From CAZAOY01 sp964486925 (GTDB taxonomy: Bacteria > Bacillota > Clostridia > Oscillospirales > Ruminococcaceae): a stretch of 64,000 nt of DNA. The notes below the pieces were generated by a model. That model ran no database searches. It was given only the letters and a program-made list of their open reading frames with translations, and was not told the origin of the DNA. The translations under genes and the position numbers were made by a program. This document shows positions 41,157 through 50,868 of the stretch, one piece after another. The DNA lies in NCBI GenBank assembly GCA_964486925.1, contig CAZAOY010000001.1, positions 1 to 64,000 of the forward strand. Reading direction: 5' to 3'. Positions within the stretch are counted from its first letter, which is position 1. Each line of letters starts with the position of its first letter.

Positions 41157-43580
41157 TTACAAGCTAATCCTTTTTGTATTCCAGATTTTATCAGCATATT
41201 CAAGCACACTGCGGTCGGAGGAGAAGATCCCTGACTTTGCAATGTTAATTAGCGACATCTGGTTAAATCTGTTCTTGTCTTGATATCTTTCTAGGATAAC
41301 GTTATGGATGTTAACGTAGGAATCAAAGTCAGCTAAAGCCATATAGCTGTCGGCATGACCAAATGATCCGGTAGTTAGGGCATTAGCAATGTCATTAAAG
41401 TCCACACCATGGATACCTCGGCGTAGGAAATCTATAACAGCTTTAACATTAGGATTATGGTTAGCAATATCGTTAGGATGGTATCCGCGTTGCCATAGCT
41501 CATTAACTTCATTAGCGCTCATACCAAAGATAAGGATGTTATCCTGTCCTACCTGCTCAAATATCTCAACGTTAGCACCGTCCATAGTACCAACAGTAAC
41601 TGCACCGTTCATCATAAACTTCATGTTACCTGTACCAGACGCTTCTTTACCTGCAATAGAGATCTGTTCGGATATCTCACAAGCAGGGATAATAATCTGT
41701 GCTAAAGATACCCTGTAGTCCTCAACAAAAACTACCTTAATCTTATCACGAACCTGAACATCGTGGTTTACAAGCTCACCTAGACAGGAGATTAAGCGGA
41801 TAATCTGTTTTGCCATAAAGTATCCCGCAGACGCTTTAGCGGCAAAGATAAAGGTACGAGGTTGCATCTCTATGGATGGGTTTTCTTTAATTTTAAGGTA
41901 TAGATGGATAATATGAAGTGCATTTAACAGCTGACGTTTATATTCGTGCAGACGTTTAACCTGAATATCAAAAATAGATGTAGGGTCAACGTTAATTCCG
42001 TTTGTCTGTGAGATGTAATCGGCGAGTACTAGCTTGTTGTCAGCCTTAATCTTCTGTAGACGACGTAAAACCTTTTTGTCATCCTTAAAGTCCATAAACT
42101 TTTCTAGCTCGGAGGCGTCTTTAATAAATCCGTCACCGATACATTCGGTTAACAAAGCGGTAAGCTTAGGGTTAGATTGGCAAAGCCATCTTCTGTAAGC
42201 AACACCGTTAGTAACATTAGTAAACTTGTTAGGCATTATATAGGCAAAATCTCTAAAGATATCGTTAGCTAGGATATCGCTGTGAAGCTTAGAAACACCA
42301 TTAACAGTGTGGCAGCAAGCAATACATAGGTTTGCCATCTTAACGTTACCGTCAGCAAGGATTGCCATATAGTTAATCTTAGCGGCATCACCCTTGTAGT
42401 TATCGTATAGCACAATATTAAAGCGGTGGTCAATCTCGGTTACGATCTGGAATATACGAGGAAGCTTTTGAGAGAATAGCGCGATAGGCCATTTTTCAAG
42501 CGCCTCGCTCATAACGGTATGGTTTGTATAAGCAAGGGTTTTGCCTGTAATATCCCAAGCTTCATCCCAGCTGATGTGGAACTCATCCAGTAGTATACGC
42601 ATTAATTCAGGCACACAAAGGGAAGGATGGGTATCATTTATATGGATTGCAACCTTTTCAGGAAGCAGACGGATATCCTTGTAGTTTTTAATAAATTCTT
42701 TAATAATGGATTGAAGGGAAGCACAAACGAGCAGATACTGCTGTTTTAGACGAAGCTCCTTACCTGTCCAGTGGTCGTCCGCAGGGTATAGTACCTTAGT
42801 TATCGATTCCGCAATGGTATTTTGCTCCATTGAACGCAAGAATTCACCACGAGAAAACTCATCAAAATCCATACGGTTAGGAGATTTAGCGCTCCATAGA
42901 ACTAATGGATTTACCCCTTTGCTATCGTATCCGGCAATAAGCATATCATGTGGAACAGCGATAACCGAGTTATATCCGTGGTGTTCAACTTTAAGACCTG
43001 TCTCTGTCCAGGTTTCGGTAATATGGCCATCAAACTTAACCTCAACTGCGTCATCGGGGCGAGCGCTAAGCCAGCTGTCACCAAGATCAAGCCAGTTGTC
43101 AGGAAACTCCATCTGCCAACCGTCAACGATCTTTTGTTTAAATATACCAAATTCATATCTTAACGAAAATCCTGTAAAAGGAATGTTTAATGTAGAAGCG
43201 GAGTCCATGTAACATGAAGCAAGTCGTCCAAGACCACCGTTACCAAGACCGGCATCAGGATCCATCTTGTAAAGCATGTTAATATCAACCTTAAAATCCT
43301 TAAGTGCCGCTATCATCTCCTGTTCGATACCAAGCTTGTAAAGATTGTTTTGAAGAGAGGTGCCTACTAAAAATTCCATAGACATATAGTATACCTGCTT
43401 TACATGAGCAGAATCTATCTCATTCTCAAATACATTTCTTTTCTCGCTTAAGATATCACGTACAACGATACAAACAGCACGATAGATCTGTTGTATTGTA
43501 GCTTCGTTTTCTCTACACCCAAATCGGTGAAGAAGCTTTTGGTTTACAAGGTGCTTCAGGTTTTCTGCAGTAAATTCCAT
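41157..43580 (-). CDS. glgP: Glycogen/maltodextrin phosphorylase
   Basis: An 807-residue phosphorylase, started at the ATG at 43580 because GGGAGAG lies about 9 nt upstream; 13 more in-frame codons lack support. It releases glucose 1-phosphate from non-reducing ends of alpha-1,4-glucan. The PLP-binding Lys is in EASGTGNMKFMMNGA, near residue 650. Other family blocks are GLGNGGLGRLASCYMDS, HINDTHPSL and RLHEYKRQLLNALH. Length and blocks match GH/GT35 enzymes. It has its own promoter at 43837-43865, 447 bp below glgA. Confidence 0.96.
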   Translation of the reverse strand: MEFTAENLKHLVNQKLLHRFGCRENEATIQQIYRAVCIVVRDILSEKRNVFENEIDSAHVKQVYYMSMEFLVGTSLQNNLYKLGIEQEMIAALKDFKVDINMLYKMDPDAGLGNGGLGRLASCYMDSASTLNIPFTGFSLRYEFGIFKQKIVDGWQMEFPDNWLDLGDSWLSARPDDAVEVKFDGHITETWTETGLKVEHHGYNSVIAVPHDMLIAGYDSKGVNPLVLWSAKSPNRMDFDEFSRGEFLRSMEQNTIAESITKVLYPADDHWTGKELRLKQQYLLVCASLQSIIKEFIKNYKDIRLLPEKVAIHINDTHPSLCVPELMRILLDEFHISWDEAWDITGKTLAYTNHTVMSEALEKWPIALFSQKLPRIFQIVTEIDHRFNIVLYDNYKGDAAKINYMAILADGNVKMANLCIACCHTVNGVSKLHSDILANDIFRDFAYIMPNKFTNVTNGVAYRRWLCQSNPKLTALLTECIGDGFIKDASELEKFMDFKDDKKVLRRLQKIKADNKLVLADYISQTNGINVDPTSIFDIQVKRLHEYKRQLLNALHIIHLYLKIKENPSIEMQPRTFIFAAKASAGYFMAKQIIRLISCLGELVNHDVQVRDKIKVVFVEDYRVSLAQIIIPACEISEQISIAGKEASGTGNMKFMMNGAVTVGTMDGANVEIFEQVGQDNILIFGMSANEVNELWQRGYHPNDIANHNPNVKAVIDFLRRGIHGVDFNDIANALTTGSFGHADSYMALADFDSYVNIHNVILERYQDKNRFNQMSLINIAKSGIFSSDRSVLEYADKIWNTKRISL

Positions 43581-43836
43581 TGTCTGTTCTCTCCCATTTT
43601 CTGTAATATAAGTTCCCAAAATACTAAGTTAAAGACCTTTGTATTAGACCACCTAGATAATCTATTAGTTGTAGCGTGGCCATAACTATGGTGTAGATAA
43701 CGATACCACCTGATACCTGTTAATTATATGCAGCTTTTATTGTTTGTGGGCTAATGTAATCTTTGCATAAGGGATAGACAGATCTATCCAATAGATATTG
43801 ATGTTAGTTAACAAACACAGCATATACACATTATAT

Positions 43837-43865
43837 AATATACCATTATTTCGGAAATTTATCAA
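43837..43865 (-). promoter_or_regulatory. glgP promoter
   Basis: On the minus strand TTGATA (43860-43865), 17-bp spacer, TATATT (43837-43842), in the gap between glgA and glgP. This gives a leader of about 250 nt. Confidence 0.55.
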
Positions 43866-43959
43866 TATGTTTGCTACAGAAAATTTCTTAAATAATAAAG
43901 TTCATTATAATTTCATAACTACAAGTAGTGCATTTTAGGATTTTTTGTTATATTTTGTT

Positions 43960-44015
43960 GCAGATTTAGTTACCATAGCTGCTGATTTGTAGTAACTATG
44001 GTAACGTTGATCTGC
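43960..44015. repeat. Long imperfect inverted repeat after glgA
   Basis: GTTACCATAG (43969-43978) pairs with CTATGGTAAC (43996-44005), and GCAGAT (43960-43965) pairs with ATCTGC (44010-44015), across a 17-nt loop. Neither strand has a proper U-run afterwards. It lies 52 bp past the glgA stop codon and may end or stabilise that transcript. Confidence 0.55.
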
Positions 44016-44066
44016 ATTAAAATTTCAACTAAGAATTGGCGTTAATGTAGGTAGATACAGCGTATC

Positions 44067-45485
44067 CTAGCTACTATAGAGTGCTTGATACTCACCTGCT
44101 GATCTGCTCCAAGAAACATCGGCTGACATCATATTCTCTTGTAGCTTATGCCAAAGTGGTTTGTTATGATACACTTCCTTAGCTCGAAGCACAGCGCCTA
44201 ACATATCGTGTGAGTTATAGGTTACAAAGGTAAAGCCTAATCCCTCGCCGGTTTCAACATTAAACGGTATAACCGTATCCTTTAATCCACCGGTTTCACG
44301 AACGATAGGAGCAGTACCATACCGCATAGATATCATCTGTGCAAGTCCGCAAGGTTCACTCTTTGAAGGCATTAGGAACATATCACAGCCGGCATAGATT
44401 CTGCTAGCAAGTCCAAGATCAAACATAATCTTTACCGATAGTCTGTTAGGATGGCGATATGCTATATCTAAAAGAAGCTGTTCAAACCTAGCCTCACCGG
44501 TACCTAATATAACAACAGATACCTCATGAGATAACATCTCCTCTAGTACAAATTCCACAATATCAATACCCTTATGTGCTACAAGTCTTGTAACCATACC
44601 AATAAGTGGGATATCTGGATTCTGTTCCAGTCCAAGCTCTTCAAGTAGTAGCAGTTTATCCTTTGCCTTGCCTTCCATATCGGATATAGAGAAGTTGTTT
44701 GGAATTAGCTTGTCCGTTTCGCTGTTGTAGATATCGGTATCTATACCGTTTACAATACCGGATAGCTTGTATCTAAACTCTCGAAGAAGTCCATCTAGCC
44801 CATGTGCAAAGTATGGGTCGGTAATCTCGTCCGCATAGGTTTTGGATACAGTAGTAACTTTATCCGCAAGCCTTATCGCACTGGCCATAAAGTTTAGGCA
44901 GTCGATATGGAAGATAAATCCCTTCCAGTAGTCGTTAATCCCTAAAACGTCGCTTAGAAATAGGTCAGCAGTCTTGCCTTGATACTCTATGTTATGGATG
45001 GTAAATACAGTTTTAATATGGTTAAACTTCTCGATAAAGCAGTAGGTAGACTTAAGTAGTAAAGGGATTAAAGCTGTCTGCCAGTCATTTAGGTGTATTA
45101 CATCTGGTACGGTATCTAGTACATTACACATCTCTAGGATAGCCTTGCTAAAGTAAGCAAACCTTTCGCCATCATCAACATCACCATAGATTGACGGGCG
45201 TGCAAAGTAGTAGGCATTATCGACAAACAGATAGGTAATACCGTTTTCTTTATATTCAAAGATTCCGCAGTAAACCCTGCGCCAAGCTAGAGGCACATAG
45301 AAGCTTGAGATCTGGTTAAGCTTGTTCCCATACTTTTCACGGATAACAGGGTAGAGCGGCAGAATAACGCTAACATTGTTATTAGGTATCTTAGCAAGTG
45401 CAAGAGGGAGAGCTAATGCAACATCCCCAAGTCCGCCAGTCTTAACAAATGGGGCGGCTTCACTGGTGGCAAATAAAATATTCAT
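44067..45485 (-). CDS. glgA: Glycogen synthase
   Basis: A 472-residue GT5 synthase that adds glucose from ADP-glucose to alpha-1,4-glucan. The N-terminal donor motif KTGGLGD starts at Lys15. HLNDWQTALIPLLL, TIHNIEYQGK and the C-terminal-domain block PSKSEPCGLAQMISMRYGT, with the catalytic Glu region, are typical. It has its own promoter at 45546-45574 and is separated from glgD by 307 bp of palindrome-rich DNA. Confidence 0.96.
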   Translation of the reverse strand: MNILFATSEAAPFVKTGGLGDVALALPLALAKIPNNNVSVILPLYPVIREKYGNKLNQISSFYVPLAWRRVYCGIFEYKENGITYLFVDNAYYFARPSIYGDVDDGERFAYFSKAILEMCNVLDTVPDVIHLNDWQTALIPLLLKSTYCFIEKFNHIKTVFTIHNIEYQGKTADLFLSDVLGINDYWKGFIFHIDCLNFMASAIRLADKVTTVSKTYADEITDPYFAHGLDGLLREFRYKLSGIVNGIDTDIYNSETDKLIPNNFSISDMEGKAKDKLLLLEELGLEQNPDIPLIGMVTRLVAHKGIDIVEFVLEEMLSHEVSVVILGTGEARFEQLLLDIAYRHPNRLSVKIMFDLGLASRIYAGCDMFLMPSKSEPCGLAQMISMRYGTAPIVRETGGLKDTVIPFNVETGEGLGFTFVTYNSHDMLGAVLRAKEVYHNKPLWHKLQENMMSADVSWSRSAGEYQALYSS

Positions 45486-45545
45486 ATATCTTCCTTTCCT
45501 TACAATAGATTAAATGTTGTAATTAGTTAATTAGTGGGCAGTCTT

Positions 45546-45574
45546 ATTATAACACAGATAATTAAAAACGTAAA
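45546..45574 (-). promoter_or_regulatory. glgA promoter
   Basis: On the minus strand TTTACG (45569-45574), 17-bp spacer, TATAAT (45546-45551), with an extended -10 (TGTTATAAT). Confidence 0.65.
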
Positions 45575-45615
45575 ACTTACTTCCTTAATTAAGGGGGGAT
45601 ACGCTCTAACAAAAG

Positions 45616-45745
45616 TACACGTTCGAGTCCGTTTGCAGTTATGTATCTATTATATAGGTAGATACATACAAAAGGTATGATCGAACGTGTAGAGAATGTT
45701 ATACTAATCCGTAGCCAGCTTTAGTGACTGCGGGCTTTTCCCGCA
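45616..45745. repeat. Nested inverted repeats between glgA and glgD
   Basis: TACACGTTCGA (45616-45626) pairs with 45681-45691. Inside that, ATGTATCTA (45641-45649) pairs with 45659-45667. A separate TGCGGG/CCCGCA hairpin lies at 45729-45745. No ORF and no clean U-run terminator is seen. The block could be a structured RNA, a regulatory leader upstream of the glgA promoter, or a fossil insertion site. Confidence 0.55.
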
Positions 45746-45792
45746 AGCGGATATCGTTTAATACTATCTGCACGTGGCTTTGCAAAATAGCA

Positions 45793-46905
45793 TTATACAA
45801 TAACACCTTTATGCATAATAATCGGATAATCATCCGCTCCCATTAGATTTTTGCCGTCGGTTACCTTTACATCCTTATCGGAGATAACATAGTTAATGTT
45901 TGCAGATTCTCCAACCTCTGTATCCTGCATTAGTATACAGTTTTTAACAACAGCGCCTTTAGCTATCTTAACCCCTCTAAACAGAATGGAGTTTTCAACC
46001 TTGCCGTCGATTACACATCCATCAGCAATTAAGCTGTTCACTACAAGTCCGTGATCTTGATACTGGGTAGGAACTTCGTCACGTATCTTTGTGAAGATAG
46101 GACGTTCCTTAGTAAAAATCTCGTTTCTAAAGGTTCTGTCAAGTAGCGCCATGTTAGCTTTAAAGTATTGAGATACGTTAATAATCCTCTTAATCTCGCC
46201 CTCAAACTCATAGCTTCGGATGTTAAGCTGTTCGTACTTCTTCTGGATAATATCCTTTTCAAAGTCAACCCTGTTGTAGGACATTGCTTCGTATATAAGC
46301 TTTAACAAAAGCTCGCGCTTTAGTATGTATCCGCCTATACCTGTACATACCACATTTCCTGGTACATTATAGTTTGTAAGCACATCAACTACCTTGTCAT
46401 CCTGTAGCTTTACAACAATCTCCTTAAGATCAAGCTTATCGACAATCTCTTCCTTTTTGGTTATCATTGTAATATCAGCCTTGGTTTCAATATGGCGTTT
46501 AAGTACCATAGAATAGTCGATATTACAGATTACATGGGTATCGGTAATAACCACATACTCTTGGGTAGAGCGTTCAAGATACTTTGTAGCACCCCACAAG
46601 GCTTCAATCTTGCCTTCATATATATTCTTTTGACCCACACCAAATGGAGGAAGGATAAATAGCCCATCTATCTTTCTGGATAGATCCCATTCTTCGCCGT
46701 TTCCAAGATGATCCATTAGAGATTGATAGTTAGACTTTGTAATAACCCCTACGTTAGTAATATCAGAGTTAACCATGTTTGATAACACAAAGTCAATAAT
46801 TCTATATCTGCCGCCAAAAGGCAGTGACGCTAGAGTTCTTTCCTTTGTAAGCTGTCCTAAATATTCATCATATATATTAGAGAATATAATACCCATCATT
46901 TTCAT
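45793..46905 (-). CDS. glgD: Glucose-1-phosphate adenylyltransferase regulatory subunit
   Basis: A 370-residue GlgC paralogue, typical of Firmicutes, that pairs with GlgC in the ADP-glucose synthase. The N-terminus MKMMGIIFSNIYDEYLGQLT replaces the GGxGSRL nucleotide-binding loop of GlgC, so it is expected to be non-catalytic. The PFGGRYRIIDFVLSN block and the C-terminal left-handed beta-helix repeats are present. It follows glgC by 50 bp. Confidence 0.95.
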   Translation of the reverse strand: MKMMGIIFSNIYDEYLGQLTKERTLASLPFGGRYRIIDFVLSNMVNSDITNVGVITKSNYQSLMDHLGNGEEWDLSRKIDGLFILPPFGVGQKNIYEGKIEALWGATKYLERSTQEYVVITDTHVICNIDYSMVLKRHIETKADITMITKKEEIVDKLDLKEIVVKLQDDKVVDVLTNYNVPGNVVCTGIGGYILKRELLLKLIYEAMSYNRVDFEKDIIQKKYEQLNIRSYEFEGEIKRIINVSQYFKANMALLDRTFRNEIFTKERPIFTKIRDEVPTQYQDHGLVVNSLIADGCVIDGKVENSILFRGVKIAKGAVVKNCILMQDTEVGESANINYVISDKDVKVTDGKNLMGADDYPIIMHKGVIV

Positions 46906-46955
46906 AAAGTAACATTCCTTTCAAATAACCATACTTTGTTAGCTTTTACTAGCGG

Positions 46956-48146
46956 TTAAATCATTGCCTTTGGATGGATAACGGTATCAGCTTTGATATC
47001 GTTTTTATATCCAACTACCGTAACACCCCACTTGTCCTTGTCCTCGTAGTCTTCAGGACGACCTCCAATTACCGCGTTCTCGTTTACCACTGAATCCGTG
47101 CCGATTATAGCGTAGTCGATAACAGCACCAGACTTAATAATAACACCAGGCATAATAATAGAGTCACGTACAATAGCTCCCTTTTCGATAATACAGTCAG
47201 AGAAGATTACCGACTGATCGATAGTTCCTTGGATGTCACATCCTTTGGTGATAAACGAGGATTTTATAGATGCGCCAGTACCAACAAAGGTAGGTGGACT
47301 GTTGTAGTTTCTAGCGTATATCTTAAACTTTTTGTCGTTTAGATCCATCGGGATGTGAGGGTTTAACAGATCCATGTTAGCTTCCCATAGACTGTCGATT
47401 GTACCAACATCCTTCCAGTATCCATCAAATTCGTAAGCCATAAGCTTTCTGCCGTCAGCAAGCATATTAGGGATAATATTTTTACCAAAGTCATGAGATG
47501 AGGTTTCGTCCATTGCATCCTCGGTTAAAAACTTTTCAAGCACACTCCAGGTAAAGATGTAGATCCCCATGGAAGCCTTTGTGCTCTTAGGATGTTTAGG
47601 CTTTTCTTCAAACTCATAGATAGTTTTATCAGGGTTGGTATTCATAATACCAAAGCGGGTTGCCTCTTCAAGAGAAACATCAAGCACAGCTATAGTACAG
47701 TCAGCGTTAGTTTCTTTATGGTAGGTTAGCATTGTGTCGTAGTTCATCTTATAAATATGGTCACCGGATAGTATCGCAACATATTCAGGATGATACTGCT
47801 TTATGAAATGAATGTTTTGATATATAGCGTTAGCGGTGTTGGTGTACCAGTTAGCACCACTGCTTTGTGCGTATGGCTGAAGGATGTGAACACCACCGTT
47901 ATTTCTGTCAAGTCCCCAAGGTTGACCGTTACCAATATACTCGTTTAGCTCAAGCGGTTGATACTGTGTTAAAACTCCAACGGTATCAATACCAGAGTTT
48001 ACACAGTTGGATAGAGGAAAGTCGATAATACGGTATTTCCCTCCAAAAGGTACAGCGGGTTTTGCAAGATTTGTTGTTAACACACCAAGACGACTACCTT
48101 GACCGCCTGCAAGGAGCATTGCAATCATTTCTTTTCTTTTAAGCAT
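46956..48146 (-). CDS. glgC: Glucose-1-phosphate adenylyltransferase
   Basis: A protein of about 396 residues, started at the ATG at 48146 with AGAGGTG upstream; a GTG three codons earlier is in frame but overlaps that site. It makes ADP-glucose from ATP and glucose 1-phosphate, the committed step of glycogen synthesis. The nucleotide loop is LLAGGQGSRLGVLT, the substrate Lys block is FEEKPKHP, and SGDHIYKMNYD carries the catalytic Asp. The C-terminal beta-helix is complete. It is 64 bp after glgB. Confidence 0.97.
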   Translation of the reverse strand: MLKRKEMIAMLLAGGQGSRLGVLTTNLAKPAVPFGGKYRIIDFPLSNCVNSGIDTVGVLTQYQPLELNEYIGNGQPWGLDRNNGGVHILQPYAQSSGANWYTNTANAIYQNIHFIKQYHPEYVAILSGDHIYKMNYDTMLTYHKETNADCTIAVLDVSLEEATRFGIMNTNPDKTIYEFEEKPKHPKSTKASMGIYIFTWSVLEKFLTEDAMDETSSHDFGKNIIPNMLADGRKLMAYEFDGYWKDVGTIDSLWEANMDLLNPHIPMDLNDKKFKIYARNYNSPPTFVGTGASIKSSFITKGCDIQGTIDQSVIFSDCIIEKGAIVRDSIIMPGVIIKSGAVIDYAIIGTDSVVNENAVIGGRPEDYEDKDKWGVTVVGYKNDIKADTVIHPKAMI

Positions 48147-48210
48147 AACATTCACCTCTAAATATATTATATAATTTATTTGTTTGTATGGTTATTTGCT
48201 GATAGACCGT

Positions 48211-50226
48211 CTATCTAGTTAATGCGGTATCTTCCTTTAACTGTTCGTCACCGGTTAAAACAGCCTTTGTTGGATCTTCTGATTTAGCGATAAACCGTCC
48301 ACCTGCAATTGCAAAAAAGGTGGTAGACATAGCAGGAACGGTAATGCTAATGCTGTTATCATACCCATGGGATGGGATATCCTCGGAGGATACAATATCG
48401 TTGTTAACCCCACTGCCGCCGTACTTAATATCATCTGTAGTGAATATCTGCTTATACTTGCCTTTCTTTGGTACTCCAAAACGATAATCTGTACGTTTTA
48501 CAGGGGAGAAGTTACAGATGGTTATTACCTCTTTACCTTTTTTATCGATACGTCTAAAGACTATAATGTTTTGATTTTTGTCGTCATGACAGATCCATTT
48601 AAATCCGTCCCAGCTTTGGTCGTCCTCCCAGAAGCTGCTGTGCTTTCTGTATAACCAGTTTAGATCCTTAGTACATTCAAGCATCTGCTTGTGAGCGGGA
48701 TAATCCAGTAGCATCCAATCCAGCTCCTTCTTGTCGTTCCATTCAATATATTGACCAAACTCTCCACCCATAAACAGTAGCTTCTTACCAGGGTGAGCCA
48801 TTAGGTAGCCATAGAAGGCACGAAGGTTTGCAAACTTTTGCTCACTGTCCCCAGGCATCTTGTTAAGTAGAGAACATTTTCCGTGAACCACCTCGTCATG
48901 AGATAGAGGAAGGATAAAGTTTTCAGAGAAGGAGTAGTAGAAGGAGAAGGTAAGCTTGTCGTGAGAACCGTTTCTCCAAAGCGGGTCGGTTTTCATGTAG
49001 CTTAGTATATCGTTCATCCAGCCCATATTCCATTTATAGCTAAATCCTAATCCACCATCGTAATCCGGCTTTGTAACCATAGGCCAAGCGGTGGATTCCT
49101 CCGCTATCATTAGTATTGATGGATCGTAGGAGAGAACGGTGCGGTTTAAAAGCTTTAAAAATGCGATTGCTTCAAGGTTTCCGTGATCGCCATATATGTT
49201 TTTTGTGTATTCCTCTCTGCCATAATCAAGGTATAACATTGAGGCTACCGCATCTACACGGATACCGTCGATATGGTAGTTTTCAATCCAGTACAAAGCG
49301 TTAGAGATTAAAAACGATAAAACCTCGTTCTTGCCAAAGTCGAATACCATAGTACCCCACGATTTGTGCTCTCGCTTTAAAGGATCTTCATATTCATAGC
49401 AGGAGGTTCCGTCAAATTCAAATAACCCCTGCTCATCTTTTGGAAAATGTGCCGCAACCCAGTCGATAATTACCCCGATACCTGCTTTATGTAGGGTGTT
49501 AACAAACCACATAAAATCTTCGGGTTTACCGTACCTTGAGGTAGGAGCGAAATAACCCGTTACCTGGTACCCCCAAGACCCCTCATACGGGTATTCCGAG
49601 ATTGGCATTAGCTCTACATGGGTGTACCCTAGCTCTTTAACATAAGCTACAAGCTCATCTGCAACCTTGCGGTAATCAAAAGGCTGGCCATCCTCGTACT
49701 GCTTCCATGAGGCAAGGTTTACCTCGTAGATGTTCATCGGGCGGCTAAAGTGGTCTTTCTTCTTGCGATGGTATAAAAAGTTACCGTCAGTCCAATGAAA
49801 GCTCTTAAAGTTTTCGGCATTATAAATTTTACTGGAGGTTTTAGGTCTTGTTTCCCAGTGGTAGCTATATGGGTCGGATTTTAGCACAACCTTGTCGTCT
49901 TGATGTACTACCGCATATTTATATCCATCATACTCCTTAGCACTAGTGGAGAATCCCTCCCAGATACCGTCTGAAATTCTAATCATCGGGCATTTATCAG
50001 CATCCCAATCGTTAAAGTCACCAACTACCGACACCGCCTTAGCATGGGGCGCATAAACTCTAAAAGCATAACCTTCCTCACCCTTTAGTACCTTTTTATG
50101 GCTTCCTAAAAACTCTTGCGCTTTAAAGTTTTCTCCTTTGTGAAAGAGGTATACCGGTAGCTCTAGTTCTTTGTCAATAGGATATTTCTTTTTATCTGAA
50201 GCGGATTTTTGTTTTTTGTTCATCAT
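48211..50226 (-). CDS. glgB: 1,4-alpha-glucan branching enzyme
   Basis: A 671-residue GH13 branching enzyme that makes the alpha-1,6 links of glycogen. An N-terminal CBM48 domain (about 40-125; AVSVVGDFNDWDADKCPM) precedes the barrel. The nucleophile Asp is in DGIRVDAVASMLYLDYGREE, the Glu in LMIAEESTAWP, and the third Asp in LPLSHDEVVHGK. The first 20 residues are lysine-rich and variable. The ribosome site before the ATG at 50226 is weak (AGAGAATG). It is the first gene of the glycogen cluster. Confidence 0.97.
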   Translation of the reverse strand: MMNKKQKSASDKKKYPIDKELELPVYLFHKGENFKAQEFLGSHKKVLKGEEGYAFRVYAPHAKAVSVVGDFNDWDADKCPMIRISDGIWEGFSTSAKEYDGYKYAVVHQDDKVVLKSDPYSYHWETRPKTSSKIYNAENFKSFHWTDGNFLYHRKKKDHFSRPMNIYEVNLASWKQYEDGQPFDYRKVADELVAYVKELGYTHVELMPISEYPYEGSWGYQVTGYFAPTSRYGKPEDFMWFVNTLHKAGIGVIIDWVAAHFPKDEQGLFEFDGTSCYEYEDPLKREHKSWGTMVFDFGKNEVLSFLISNALYWIENYHIDGIRVDAVASMLYLDYGREEYTKNIYGDHGNLEAIAFLKLLNRTVLSYDPSILMIAEESTAWPMVTKPDYDGGLGFSYKWNMGWMNDILSYMKTDPLWRNGSHDKLTFSFYYSFSENFILPLSHDEVVHGKCSLLNKMPGDSEQKFANLRAFYGYLMAHPGKKLLFMGGEFGQYIEWNDKKELDWMLLDYPAHKQMLECTKDLNWLYRKHSSFWEDDQSWDGFKWICHDDKNQNIIVFRRIDKKGKEVITICNFSPVKRTDYRFGVPKKGKYKQIFTTDDIKYGGSGVNNDIVSSEDIPSHGYDNSISITVPAMSTTFFAIAGGRFIAKSEDPTKAVLTGDEQLKEDTALTR

Positions 50227-50503
50227 CTTTATGCAACATTCTCTGTAAAGTGGCTTTAGTAGCAGTAATAAATACCGCTACTTAGTCTTTTGCATAGTTG
50301 CAACTCCTTTCATTTTATTTTATAGTGTTACCTCTGCCTTTAAATGTAGCTAACATACCGCAAAGCTTACGGCTATGGTTTAGGCTTTGCAAGGAGATTT
50401 GGTACTGTTATCTGCAAAAGGTAACAAAAGTCTTTAAAACTGCGATGGCAATCTTTAAGTTTTTTGACTATTTAGTTAAAGTTGTACAATCTATCATATA
50501 TAT

Positions 50504-50532
50504 ATTAAACCACATTTTTATAGTTTTGTCTA
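50504..50532 (-). promoter_or_regulatory. Candidate glg operon promoter
   Basis: On the minus strand TAGACA (50527-50532), 17-bp spacer, TTTAAT (50504-50509), about 280 bp before glgB. The gap of 642 bp between glgB and the YfhO-like gene otherwise shows only AT-rich sequence and the divergent promoter at 50667. Confidence 0.5.
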
Positions 50533-50666
50533 TAGTATATTGACAAAATCTGCAATTATTACAAATACTTTACACTGTTTTTATAATAATTGCACATAAA
50601 AAATTTAATTAATACTGTATTAATTAGACTGGTTTAAAAGTTGCAATATTATTGTAGGTTTAACTA

Positions 50667-50695
50667 TTGCATTTTTCATAGAATTAGTGTAAAAT
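50667..50695 (+). promoter_or_regulatory. Promoter of the YfhO-like gene
   Basis: TTGCAT (50667-50672), 17-bp spacer, TAAAAT (50690-50695), about 170 bp before the GTG start. Confidence 0.55.
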
Positions 50696-50868
50696 AATAA
50701 TGAAATAACAGCGCTATAGTTATATCTTAATAGCCTAGCAAAGCCTTGGTTTTGAATTGCAATCTACCAATAAATATTAGATTTAGTAAGCTTTTATATA
50801 GTATGTCCGCATAATTCACACCCAAATGACAACAACTACTGGTTTTAAATTTTAAGAGGAGATAACAG

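Noticed and set aside
45616..45745. An insertion sequence or MITE in the glgA-glgD gap
   Set aside because: No transposase, no target-site duplication that I could see, and no second copy in the window; kept only as an inverted-repeat feature.
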